NCBI GenBank assembly: GCA_903936705.1
Contig: CAIZWN010000063.1
Coordinates: 18,363-82,362, forward strand
Origin: an uncultured Myxococcales bacterium
GTDB taxonomy: Bacteria; Myxococcota_A; UBA9042; DTJE01
Reading direction: 5' to 3'
Length of the DNA stretch: 64,000 bases
This document shows positions 33,481 to 41,187 of this stretch, one piece after another; the stretch's first letter is position 1; every line of letters starts with the position of its first letter. The translations under genes were made by a program, and so were the position numbers. The notes below the pieces were generated by a model. That model saw nothing but the letters and a program-made list of their open reading frames with translations, did not search any database and had not been told where the DNA came from.

Positions 33481-34002
33481 ATGAGTCGAGTGCTAGGCAT
33501 CGACCCCGGCAGCCGCGTCACCGGATGGGGACTCATCGAAGGCGACTGGGGCAACAGTCGCTGCATCGGCAGTGGCACGCTTCGGCTGGGCGACGATCGT
33601 CCCATGGGGGCGCGCCTGAAGATCCTGCACGAGGGACTCGTCGGGTTGATTCGTGAATTCGCCCCCGATATGGTTGCCGTCGAGCGGGTCTTCGTGGCGA
33701 AGAACGCCGATTCTGCCTTGAAGCTTGGGCATGCGCGTGGCGTGATCCTGATGACGGTCGAGGAAGCCGGGTTGCCTGTTCACGAATACACCCCGGCCCA
33801 GGTCAAGAAGTCGGTTACCGGCAGCGGCAGGGCATTGAAGGGGCAGGTTGGGATGCTGATCCGGGCGATCCTTGGGCTGGACCATGATCCGCCTGAGGAT
33901 GCCGCGGACGCACTGGCAATCGCACTGACGCACCAGATGCTGGGAGGCTCGCGGGCGCTGGCCGAACTGGCCGGTGCGTCGTGGGGGAGGAGGCGGCGAT
34001 GA
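33481..34002 (+). CDS. ruvC: Holliday junction resolvase RuvC
   Basis: RuvC nicks Holliday junctions as a dimer, working with RuvAB. The 173-residue protein has the four catalytic acids: Asp8 (LGIDPGSRVTGWG), Glu68 (VAVERVF), and Asp140 and Asp143 (PPEDAADALAIAL). Length is standard. The stop overlaps the ruvA start (ATGA at 33999-34002), so the two are translationally coupled. The spacer to yebC is 70 bp. The start is ATG 33481. Confidence 0.95.
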   Translation: MSRVLGIDPGSRVTGWGLIEGDWGNSRCIGSGTLRLGDDRPMGARLKILHEGLVGLIREFAPDMVAVERVFVAKNADSALKLGHARGVILMTVEEAGLPVHEYTPAQVKKSVTGSGRALKGQVGMLIRAILGLDHDPPEDAADALAIALTHQMLGGSRALAELAGASWGRRRR

Positions 34003-34592
34003 TCGGCTTCCTGCGCGGGAAGGTCGTAGCGATGGGTACTGCCGACATCACCGTTGATGTTGGCGGCGTCGGGTACGAAGTCGTAGTGGACCGGCAGTCC
34101 AGGCTGGGCGTGGGGCCTGTGGGCAGCGAGGTCGTCCTGTGGATCCGTACGCTGGTCAGGGAGGACGCCATCTCGCTGTTCGGGTTCGACAGCGAGGTTG
34201 GCAGGACCGTGTTCGACCTGCTGGTGTCGGTGTCGGGGATCGGGCCGAAAATGGGGTCGGCGATCCTTGGCGGATTTTCGCTGGCCGAGTTGGTCGAGGC
34301 TGTTCGCGAAAAGAACACGAAGAAGTTGTCCACGATCAGCGGCGTCGGCAAGAAGACGGCCGAGCGTCTGGTCCTGGAATTGTGCGAGAAGTTCATGGCG
34401 CTGCCGATCGAGGCGCCGTTGCGTCCCGCCGGGATTCCGTCCCTGCTGTTCGACGACGTGAGGTCTGCCCTTGCGAACCTGGGATTTGCCCCCCGTGACG
34501 TCGAGTCGGTGCTGCGTGCCGTCCCGCTAGATGTACACCCGACACTTGAAGGACTGGTGCGGTATGCCCTGTCGATCCTGACTGCAAGGTAG
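33999..34592 (+). CDS. ruvA: Holliday junction DNA helicase subunit RuvA
   Basis: RuvA binds the four-way junction and recruits RuvB. The 197-residue protein has the OB-fold N-terminus ([10 protein letters not shown]...[11 protein letters not shown]) and two helix-hairpin-helix motifs ([16 protein letters not shown] and [16 protein letters not shown]). The C-terminal RuvB-binding domain follows ([13 protein letters not shown]). ATG 33999 overlaps the ruvC stop and is preceded by GGGGGAGGAGG. The frame can start earlier at GTG 33981, but the OB fold begins at this ATG. Confidence 0.95.
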   Translation: MIGFLRGKVVAMGTADITVDVGGVGYEVVVDRQSRLGVGPVGSEVVLWIRTLVREDAISLFGFDSEVGRTVFDLLVSVSGIGPKMGSAILGGFSLAELVEAVREKNTKKLSTISGVGKKTAERLVLELCEKFMALPIEAPLRPAGIPSLLFDDVRSALANLGFAPRDVESVLRAVPLDVHPTLEGLVRYALSILTAR

Positions 34593-34630
34593 TCAGTGGC
34601 GGCAGCATCCGGCTGCACGCTGGAGGCCCG

Positions 34631-35656
34631 ATGTCCGAAGACACCACCAGGCGACTGTCAACCCCGAAAAAGACCGAGGAGGAAGTTGCCGAGTTTGCAT
34701 TGCGCCCCAGGTCGTTCGACGAGTTCGTTGGTCAGGAGGCGTTGAAGGCCAAATTGAAGGTCTTCGTGACGGCAGCCAGGCAGCGAGGCGATGCACTGGA
34801 CCACATGTTGCTGTGCGGTCCTCCCGGGTTAGGCAAGACAACTCTTGCTCACATTTTGGCTGCCGAACTTGGTGTCGAGATGAAGCAGACGTCTGGTCCT
34901 GCAGTCGAGAAGAAGGGCGATCTTGCCGGTATATTGAGCAATCTGAACGAGCGGGACGTCCTGTTCGTGGACGAGATTCATCGGCTGAATCCCGTGGTCG
35001 AGGAGAACCTGTACCCGGCCATGGAGGACTATGCATTCGACGTCGTGATAGGCGAGGGTCCCGGCGCGCGGTCGTTGCGGCTGAAGCTGAAGAAGTTCAC
35101 GTTGATCGGTGCAACCACGCGTACTGGATTGCTGACCGGGCCGCTGCGGGATCGCTTCGGTATCGTCGAGCGAATGGACCATTACCCGGCCAGCGAGTTG
35201 TCGGAAATTGTCAGCAGGTCTGCGCGGATCCTTGGCGTGAAACTGACGGATGGCGCCGCCGACGAGATCGGGCGTCGGGCACGCGGCACCCCGCGCATCG
35301 CCAACCGCCTGTTGCGACGGGTGCGGGATTTCGCGCAGGTCGAAGGCGACGGGACCGTGACCACGGCTGTTGCCGCCTCGGCTTTGTCCCGGCTGGACGT
35401 GGATGCTTGCGGGTTGGACGCGATGGACCGCAAGTATCTACTGTGCATGATCGACAAGTTCGGAGGGGGGCCCGTAGGCGTCGAGACGATGTGCGCGGCC
35501 CTGTCCGAGGAAAGGGACACCCTGGAAGAGGTGGTCGAACCCTACCTTCTTCAGGAGGGGTTCCTTCAGCGAACACCACGTGGACGCATGGCTACGGCAT
35601 TGGCCATGCGGCATCTGCACCGCGAGGCGCCCCCGACTGGTGGCGATACATTGTAG
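34631..35656 (+). CDS. ruvB: Holliday junction DNA helicase subunit RuvB
   Basis: RuvB is the AAA+ motor that drives branch migration. The 341-residue protein has Walker [10 protein letters not shown] from residue 63, Walker [10 protein letters not shown], sensor 1 IGATTRTG and the arginine-finger region [13 protein letters not shown]. The C-terminal winged helix ends in [18 protein letters not shown]. The N-terminal [13 protein letters not shown] is the family opening. It follows ruvA by 38 bp with GGAGGCCCG before the ATG. The last gene of yebC-ruvCAB, it converges on an SDR gene. Confidence 0.96.
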   Translation: MSEDTTRRLSTPKKTEEEVAEFALRPRSFDEFVGQEALKAKLKVFVTAARQRGDALDHMLLCGPPGLGKTTLAHILAAELGVEMKQTSGPAVEKKGDLAGILSNLNERDVLFVDEIHRLNPVVEENLYPAMEDYAFDVVIGEGPGARSLRLKLKKFTLIGATTRTGLLTGPLRDRFGIVERMDHYPASELSEIVSRSARILGVKLTDGAADEIGRRARGTPRIANRLLRRVRDFAQVEGDGTVTTAVAASALSRLDVDACGLDAMDRKYLLCMIDKFGGGPVGVETMCAALSEERDTLEEVVEPYLLQEGFLQRTPRGRMATALAMRHLHREAPPTGGDTL

Positions 35657-35662
35657 ATTCAA

Positions 35663-36424
35663 TCAGGCCAGCGAGCGGCCGCCATCAACTGCGATCGTCA
35701 CACCGGTGACATGGCGGGATTCGACCAGGAATCGCACGGTCAAGGCGACGTCCTCGGGCGTGCCGATCCTGCCGCGCGGGATTCGTGAGACGATGCGGCG
35801 CCGGTCTTCATCGGATTCGTCATCCCTGAACAGCACTGTTCCGGGGGCTACAGAGTTTACCGTTATTTCGGGGGCCAAAGCCCGCGCCAGGGAACTGGTC
35901 AGCATCGCAAGGCCAGCCTTGGACACGCAATAGGGTACATGGTTGCCGAAGGGCCGCTGGGCCGCCACGTCAGTTATGTTCACGATTGCCCCGGACCCGG
36001 TTGCGCGCATGCGGGGTGCTGCCTGGATGCTACACAGGTAGGGGGCTTTCAGGTTTGTATCAATATGGAAGTCGAAGTCCTCGGCAGTCAGCGTCAGGAC
36101 CGGGGTGCGTCTGAAGACGGCGGCGCTGTTCACCAGAACGTCCAGGCGCCCGAACTCCCGGTCCAGGTCCAGAAACATGGCGTTGATCTGGTCGGCGCGC
36201 GTCAGGTCGGCCTGGAAGATCAGTGCGCGTCGACCCAGTACAGCGATTTCGGCGGCTAGTTTCGCGGCCTCGGACGGTGAAGATCTGTGGTGAATCGCGA
36301 TGTCATATCCGGCACGGGCAAGTTCCAGGGCAATCGATCGGCCGACCCGCCGGGCGGCGCCTGTAACAAGCGCGACCTTTGCCGAAGTCGCAGTTGCGGA
36401 AGTCGCATCTGGGAAGCGGTTCAT
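35663..36424 (-). CDS. Short-chain dehydrogenase, pteridine-reductase-like
   Basis: The 253-residue SDR has the cofactor motif VALVTGAARRVGRSIALELARAG, where the Arg-Arg after Ala-Ala favours NADPH and is typical of FolM/PTR1-type pteridine reductases. It has DVLVNSAAVF (N-x-A), IVNITDVAAQ with the catalytic region, YCVSKAG (Y-x-x-x-K) and the VTGVTIAVDGGRSLA tail. The catalytic Ser position holds Asp (ITDVAAQ), as in pteridine reductases. The start is ATG 36424 with GGAA upstream. It probably recycles dihydrobiopterin or folate-like pterins. It lies 10 bp downstream of a lipoprotein gene on the same strand. Confidence 0.75.
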   Translation of the reverse strand: MNRFPDATSATATSAKVALVTGAARRVGRSIALELARAGYDIAIHHRSSPSEAAKLAAEIAVLGRRALIFQADLTRADQINAMFLDLDREFGRLDVLVNSAAVFRRTPVLTLTAEDFDFHIDTNLKAPYLCSIQAAPRMRATGSGAIVNITDVAAQRPFGNHVPYCVSKAGLAMLTSSLARALAPEITVNSVAPGTVLFRDDESDEDRRRIVSRIPRGRIGTPEDVALTVRFLVESRHVTGVTIAVDGGRSLA

Positions 36425-36434
36425 CGGATTTCCG

Positions 36435-37214
36435 TCAGAGGCCGTTGCGCTGGGCGTCCACGGGGCAGAAGCCCTCGACCGAGAACTGGGCCTTGCCGCC
36501 AAGGATGCCAACCTTGCCCCACAGCCAGTACCACATCCCTGGCATTATGGGGCTGCAGTTGTCCAGGACATCACATTCCGTGCCCTGGCAGCCGATCGAA
36601 ATTTCCATGCCGCTGAGGACGATCGGGAAAATTTCTGAACCTATGAACATCGGGGCAAAACATGATTTGCAGCAGGGATGCTCGCTGGTGCATACATCCA
36701 GCATCGAGCAGGTCTGCACCCCTGGCCATGCCTGCGTCTTGACCTTGACGTGAACTTCCCCGGCCCCGTTCATCAGCAGGTGGATCAACTCCTCGACGGC
36801 AGAGGCCCCCTTTTCCGAACACTCGTGGATTCGTATGCAGTTGGGGTCCGATTCCGGGTCATCCGAGCAGGGAAGGCCTGCCTCGCCGTCGAGGGCCAAG
36901 TAGGCCTCATCGGACAAGACTGTTTCGCCAAGGAACAACGCATCGAGTGCCGCCGGAAGGTCCGCTGGCGAAAGGTCAGTCGCGCCAGGGTAGGTGTCGG
37001 ATTCAACAGCGGCATCATGACTGCTGGCATCGGAATCACCCGTGGCGTATGCATCAGCTTCGATTGAACCTGGTTCCAGAACCACAGCATCGGCCAGAAT
37101 CGGGATCTCGAAATTCTTCGAGTCTGATTCGGACAGGTTGGACGAGCCGGGACCATCGCTTGGCAGGCAGGCCGCAAATGTGGTCATGCAGGCTATCGCG
37201 ACGATCCAGCGCAT
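36435..37214 (-). CDS. Hypothetical Cys-containing lipoprotein
   Basis: The 259-residue lipoprotein has a lipobox FAAC (Cys15) after a short signal peptide. An acidic Ser/Asp/Ala linker follows, then a C-terminal domain rich in cysteines (CSDDPESDPNCIRIHEC, CSMLDVCTSEHPCCKSC, CQGTECDVLDNC). I do not recognise the family. The pattern suggests a disulfide-stabilised envelope protein, perhaps specific to this lineage. A perfect TATAAT (-10) at 37256-37251 and GAGGG before ATG 37214 support expression. The gene is followed by the SDR after 10 bp, so the two may be co-transcribed although no functional link is visible. Confidence 0.7.
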   Translation of the reverse strand: MRWIVAIACMTTFAACLPSDGPGSSNLSESDSKNFEIPILADAVVLEPGSIEADAYATGDSDASSHDAAVESDTYPGATDLSPADLPAALDALFLGETVLSDEAYLALDGEAGLPCSDDPESDPNCIRIHECSEKGASAVEELIHLLMNGAGEVHVKVKTQAWPGVQTCSMLDVCTSEHPCCKSCFAPMFIGSEIFPIVLSGMEISIGCQGTECDVLDNCSPIMPGMWYWLWGKVGILGGKAQFSVEGFCPVDAQRNGL

Positions 37215-37308
37215 CAAACCCTCGTGGGACCAAAGCTCATCAACATGGGCATTATAAGAAATCGTCGCGAAGAATGCCGAATGTCTGAAGAAAAATGATC
37301 GACTTGCA

Positions 37309-38886
37309 TCAGGCCGCCAGCGCAAACTGCAACACGGCTGCCGTAATCAGCAGGGCGATAGAAGCTGCCTTGCCGGAAACGTTCACCCGTCGAGCAAGGA
37401 CCGAGGATGCAGCCAGGATCGCCGAGATCAGGCATATCGGGACGGCGGCGTTGGGTGTCGTCAGCGGGTCGGCGGCCAGGAAGAACGCTGCGGCGCGCAG
37501 GACAGCCAGGGTCGCCAGCAGGATGGCCAGCGGTTCAAGCAGTGCCATTCGTGGCCGGGTTCCACGGCGCAGTGACAAGATTATCGAACTGCCGGCCACC
37601 AGTGGACCAATCGAGGCCAGAAGGCCGAAGGACAAAGGGATTCGATATGGGCCGTCATGCGTTGGGGCGGCTTCCAACACCGTCAGCGATGCCGGCAGAC
37701 GAGGCAGGATGTCCTGCTGAAACCGTGCAGAAAGGCTGTCGAAAGTTTCCGCCAACGGCAGATGTCCAACGGTATACCCCAGCAGGATTGCGCCGCCAGA
37801 GATTGCCAGGGCTCCCGCAGCCAGTCCAACTAGACGAGACAATCCAGCAAAACGGGGGCCTGCCGCATATGCGGACACGAACAATAGAATTGCGATTGTC
37901 GTCGCCAGGGAAGCACTTTTGAACGGCTCAAGCGACACCAGCGCAGGGATGGCCCCAACCCAGGTTGAAACATCCAGAGGCGTTCGTGCGAGGGCCGCGT
38001 ACAGCACCGGGGCCCCTGTGTTGCCGGATCCGGCAGGGACCAGTCCCAGGCCCGGGCCGGCCAATGGGTTGGCCAGGACGATCAGCACGACCAAGGCCAG
38101 CCATGCCGACAACTTCCTACTGTCATCATCAGCCTGGAAACGCGCATAAAAGACCGCCAGCAGAAGGGCCGCCGCGGCCGCCAGACTTGCCAATATGTTG
38201 AAAATTGCCGGAATCCACGAGGGCAGACCGGCAAGAATCGAGGGCGCCGGGATTGCCAGCGGTCTGCGGGAATCCACCCTGAAGCTGACGGGAGATGCAG
38301 GCTTGGCATCGCCGTTCGGTGGCAGATGCGCGCGCACCTTGCCGTCGGCCTGCCGCTCGGCTGCCCAGGGTCCGGTGGAAAGAACACCGAATGCGACCAG
38401 ACGCTGCCCGTCAGAACCGGGCAACTGGTAGACAGCGCCTTCTTCAACAACCTGCCTGCCACCCGGGGCAGCATCAATGACTGGCTCGATTGTAAGACGC
38501 GTCGGGTCGCGGATCTCGGGTGGGGCTGATGACAGGCCGGTCAAAATGAAGGCAACCAAAGCCAGCAGCAGCAGCACCGAGGCCGCGAGGTCGGCGAATC
38601 CCAAGGGGACTTTCGGGGACGCAGCACGGGTCAATTTGACGGCAACGCCGTGGATTGCCACCAGCGCCAGAAGTACCCAGGGAAGCAGGGCGCTGCCAAG
38701 ATGATGCAGACCCAGCAGCGAAACGAATCCTGCCGAGCCGTGGGACCAGGACTCGATCACGTCCTTGTCGGCCAAGCCCTGCGGGACGTCCAGTGCCGCC
38801 ATGCATAACGCGACCAGTCCGATGATGGCTAGCGCAGGAACGATTGGTGATGCGAGGACGTCGAGCGTATTACGATGGGCTTTCAT
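37309..38886 (-). CDS. Polytopic membrane protein, possibly ResB/CcsA-like
   Basis: The 525-residue protein is strongly hydrophobic, with about ten predicted membrane segments. Four are N-terminal, around a VALCMAALDVPQGLADKDVIESWSHG loop. A soluble segment with proline-rich stretches follows, then six C-terminal helices ending AVLQFALAA. The N-terminal part recalls ResB of cytochrome c maturation and the C-terminal part recalls CcsA, but the haem-handling WGxxWxWD motif is not seen. I therefore treat the assignment as tentative; it may be a fusion or an unrelated carrier. The start is ATG 38886. The upstream GTG codons lack support. Confidence 0.5.
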   Translation of the reverse strand: MKAHRNTLDVLASPIVPALAIIGLVALCMAALDVPQGLADKDVIESWSHGSAGFVSLLGLHHLGSALLPWVLLALVAIHGVAVKLTRAASPKVPLGFADLAASVLLLLALVAFILTGLSSAPPEIRDPTRLTIEPVIDAAPGGRQVVEEGAVYQLPGSDGQRLVAFGVLSTGPWAAERQADGKVRAHLPPNGDAKPASPVSFRVDSRRPLAIPAPSILAGLPSWIPAIFNILASLAAAAALLLAVFYARFQADDDSRKLSAWLALVVLIVLANPLAGPGLGLVPAGSGNTGAPVLYAALARTPLDVSTWVGAIPALVSLEPFKSASLATTIAILLFVSAYAAGPRFAGLSRLVGLAAGALAISGGAILLGYTVGHLPLAETFDSLSARFQQDILPRLPASLTVLEAAPTHDGPYRIPLSFGLLASIGPLVAGSSIILSLRRGTRPRMALLEPLAILLATLAVLRAAAFFLAADPLTTPNAAVPICLISAILAASSVLARRVNVSGKAASIALLITAAVLQFALAA

Positions 38887-39017
38887 CGGAGCCACGGGTA
38901 CCACGATGGGGGCGCGGGTGTCAACCTTGGGCGGGCAAGTCCCGAGGTACTCGACCCTTCCGTTTAAGGGCAATCGAACCCATAATGCGCTCGGTTTGAA
39001 TGCGGGGCATGGGTTCG

Positions 39018-39932
39018 ATGCAAGGGAAAGACTATTACAAGCTTCTGGGCACCGAGCGTTCCGCCACTGCCGACGAGATTCGCAAGACGTACAGGAAATT
39101 GGCGATGCAGTTTCATCCGGACCGGAATCCGGGGAACAAGGCAGCCGAGGACAGATTCAAGGAGATCAACGAAGCCTACGCGGTTCTTTCGGATGCTGAA
39201 AAGCGCAAGCAGTACGATACGTTCGGGGCCGAAGGGTTCGGCCAGCGGTTCTCGCAGGAAGACATCTTCAAGGGATTCGATTTCCAGTCGATCTTCCGGG
39301 ACATGGGGTTTGGCGGGGACATGTTCGGGTCGGCCTTCGGTGGCGGCGGAGGGCGACGCGGCCACTCGAAGTGGGGAGACCCGTTTTCGGGTCAGCACCA
39401 GCGAGCAGTCCCAAAGGGCGAAGACACCGTTTCCGACATGCGGATTTCGTTCTACGAGTCGATTAACGGTGGTGAGCGGGTAATGCAGGTGCCCACGCCG
39501 GAGGGCGGGTGGGAGAAGATCAGCGTCAAGATCCCGGCGGGCGTTTCGACCGGAAAAACGTTGCGGTTGAAAGGGAAGGGCGGAGTATCGCCGTACGGGG
39601 GCGAACGCGGCAATCTGCACCTGCGAATCGTGGTCGAGGACGACGCCGTATTCAGTCGCGACGGCAACGATTTGCGATGTGACGTGAAGGTGCCGGTGTC
39701 GGTTCTGGTGCTGGGTGGCTCGGTCGAGGTGCCGACCATGGCTGGTCCCAAGCGGGTAAAGGTCGCCAAGGACACCCAGCCATGCGCCACGCTGCGTTTG
39801 CAGGGCCTTGGAGCCCCGGCAGGCGGCGGGAATCAAGGGGACCTGTTTGCCCGGTTGATACCCGTGCTGCCTACGAAACCTGACGAGAAGGTGTTGCGTC
39901 TGTTTCGCGAACTGGCCGAGGCCGGGTTCTGA
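39018..39932 (+). CDS. DnaJ-like co-chaperone without zinc finger (CbpA type)
   Basis: The 304-residue protein has a J domain with HPD at residues 33-35 (AMQFHPDRNPGNKAAEDRF), a Gly/Phe-rich stretch (FQSIFRDMGFGGDMFGSAFGGGGGRR) and the DnaJ C-terminal substrate-binding domain (MQVPTPEGGWEKISVKIPAGVSTGKTLRLKGKG, then LGGSVEVPTM). The CXXCXGXG zinc finger of DnaJ is absent, so it is CbpA-like. It stimulates DnaK ATPase through HPD. I choose ATG 39018; ATG 39009 or 39000 are alternatives because the ribosome site is weak. A -10-like CATAAT at 38981 would start transcription near 38993. It precedes a lipoprotein gene after about 60 bp. Confidence 0.9.
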   Translation: MQGKDYYKLLGTERSATADEIRKTYRKLAMQFHPDRNPGNKAAEDRFKEINEAYAVLSDAEKRKQYDTFGAEGFGQRFSQEDIFKGFDFQSIFRDMGFGGDMFGSAFGGGGGRRGHSKWGDPFSGQHQRAVPKGEDTVSDMRISFYESINGGERVMQVPTPEGGWEKISVKIPAGVSTGKTLRLKGKGGVSPYGGERGNLHLRIVVEDDAVFSRDGNDLRCDVKVPVSVLVLGGSVEVPTMAGPKRVKVAKDTQPCATLRLQGLGAPAGGGNQGDLFARLIPVLPTKPDEKVLRLFRELAEAGF

Positions 39933-39992
39933 GGTTATCCTGCGTCCATGAACGAATTCACGATTTCATGCCGGAGTCGAAGGATGAAAGTC

Positions 39993-41165
39993 ATGTGCAT
40001 CGGCATACGGATGCTGCCTTGGCTCGGCTTGCTGGCGCTTGGCGTGGCGGCTTGTGGCGAGAAGATTCCCTATCCCCCGCTGCGTCGGCCGGATGCTCAT
40101 TCGCCTGGAATCGTGGCGAAACCCGAGGCGTCTACGGCCGCGCCCATGCCCGCGGCGGCGCCCCCACCTGGGACTGCTGCGCGCCCCGGCATTCGTTCGC
40201 TGATGGCGGTAAGGACACCCGAGGGGTCGTTTGTCGTGTCGTCGCGGCCCGGAGGTGGAGACCAGTCGGTTCGCAAGGTTCCTGGCATTGTTCATATTCT
40301 GCCCGATGGCGTTGAAAGGGGCGTCAGGGTCGTTTCGGAATCGAAACGCGCCGTGACTGGTGCGCCGGAGTCGCGCTTTGTGCACCTGGCGATCCGGACC
40401 GGGGCGAAGGAATCTGAACTGGAACTACCAGAGTCGGAGGAACGGCCCGACCTGGAGCTTGCGGCCAAAGCCGATCCTGACCTTGCCAGGGAGTTCTACC
40501 ACAGGGAGAGCCTGGTTCCTGTCGGGATGTCAGGTTCGCGGGTTGCCTTCGTTTTCGGGATCGATGGGTTCCTTGGTGGGGCGCACCCATATGCGTCGCG
40601 GCGGTTGGTTGTCGTCGACCTTGCGGCCGGGCGCCTTGAGGACTCGTCCGCGCGGTTTGCCGGAAGGGATCTTGCTGCCGATGTGCTTGGAGACGCCAGG
40701 GAGACTACATGTGTGAGAAAGCCTGCCGGTGTAGCCGCCATGGAAGGTCGTGGTGGCGAACTGGCCTGGGTCGTTGGGCTGTCCCATGACGTTGAGTCGT
40801 GTGCAGGAGGCTTCCGCATCGCCCGCCTGAAGGATCCTTCGTCGGATGATGCGCGACCGTCTCCCGATACGGTTGTTGCAAAGGACGGTCTGCTTCATGT
40901 AACGGACTCGATTGTCGAGGGGCCAGTGGCCGACTGGCGTCTTTCCGGGGCCTCGGGTGCGGCGGTCCTTCTGATGGGGGGTGATCGTAACGATCGTGTC
41001 CTGTCGCCGTGGGCAGCCACTTTCCCCAGGCGTGCCGGTGTTTCAAGCAGGGAGATCAGATACTGGGAACCCGGAATGGCCGCTTCCTCGGTACTAGGGC
41101 GCGCCTCGGGCATCCTGTCCGTGCAATTCCTGGACGGCGCCTCAGCATCTGGCAAGAGTCCGTGA
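39993..41165 (+). CDS. Hypothetical lipoprotein
   Basis: The 390-residue lipoprotein has a signal peptide ending LGVAAC and a Pro/Ala-rich linker (about residues 30-65). The domain that follows is mostly beta-strand, with repeated -VVSSRPGG-, -VVVDLAAGRL- and -AWVVGLSHD- patterns. I recognise no family. A beta-propeller-like or periplasmic-sensor fold is only a guess. Start choice is uncertain: ATG 39993 has GAAGGA eight bases upstream, while ATG 39984 and 39948 are in frame. It follows the DnaJ-like gene and converges on the AsmA-transglycosylase gene. Likely envelope-located. Confidence 0.6.
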   Translation: MCIGIRMLPWLGLLALGVAACGEKIPYPPLRRPDAHSPGIVAKPEASTAAPMPAAAPPPGTAARPGIRSLMAVRTPEGSFVVSSRPGGGDQSVRKVPGIVHILPDGVERGVRVVSESKRAVTGAPESRFVHLAIRTGAKESELELPESEERPDLELAAKADPDLAREFYHRESLVPVGMSGSRVAFVFGIDGFLGGAHPYASRRLVVVDLAAGRLEDSSARFAGRDLAADVLGDARETTCVRKPAGVAAMEGRGGELAWVVGLSHDVESCAGGFRIARLKDPSSDDARPSPDTVVAKDGLLHVTDSIVEGPVADWRLSGASGAAVLLMGGDRNDRVLSPWAATFPRRAGVSSREIRYWEPGMAASSVLGRASGILSVQFLDGASASGKSP

Positions 41166-41187
41166 CCCGTAGTCGCCGCGATCTGGT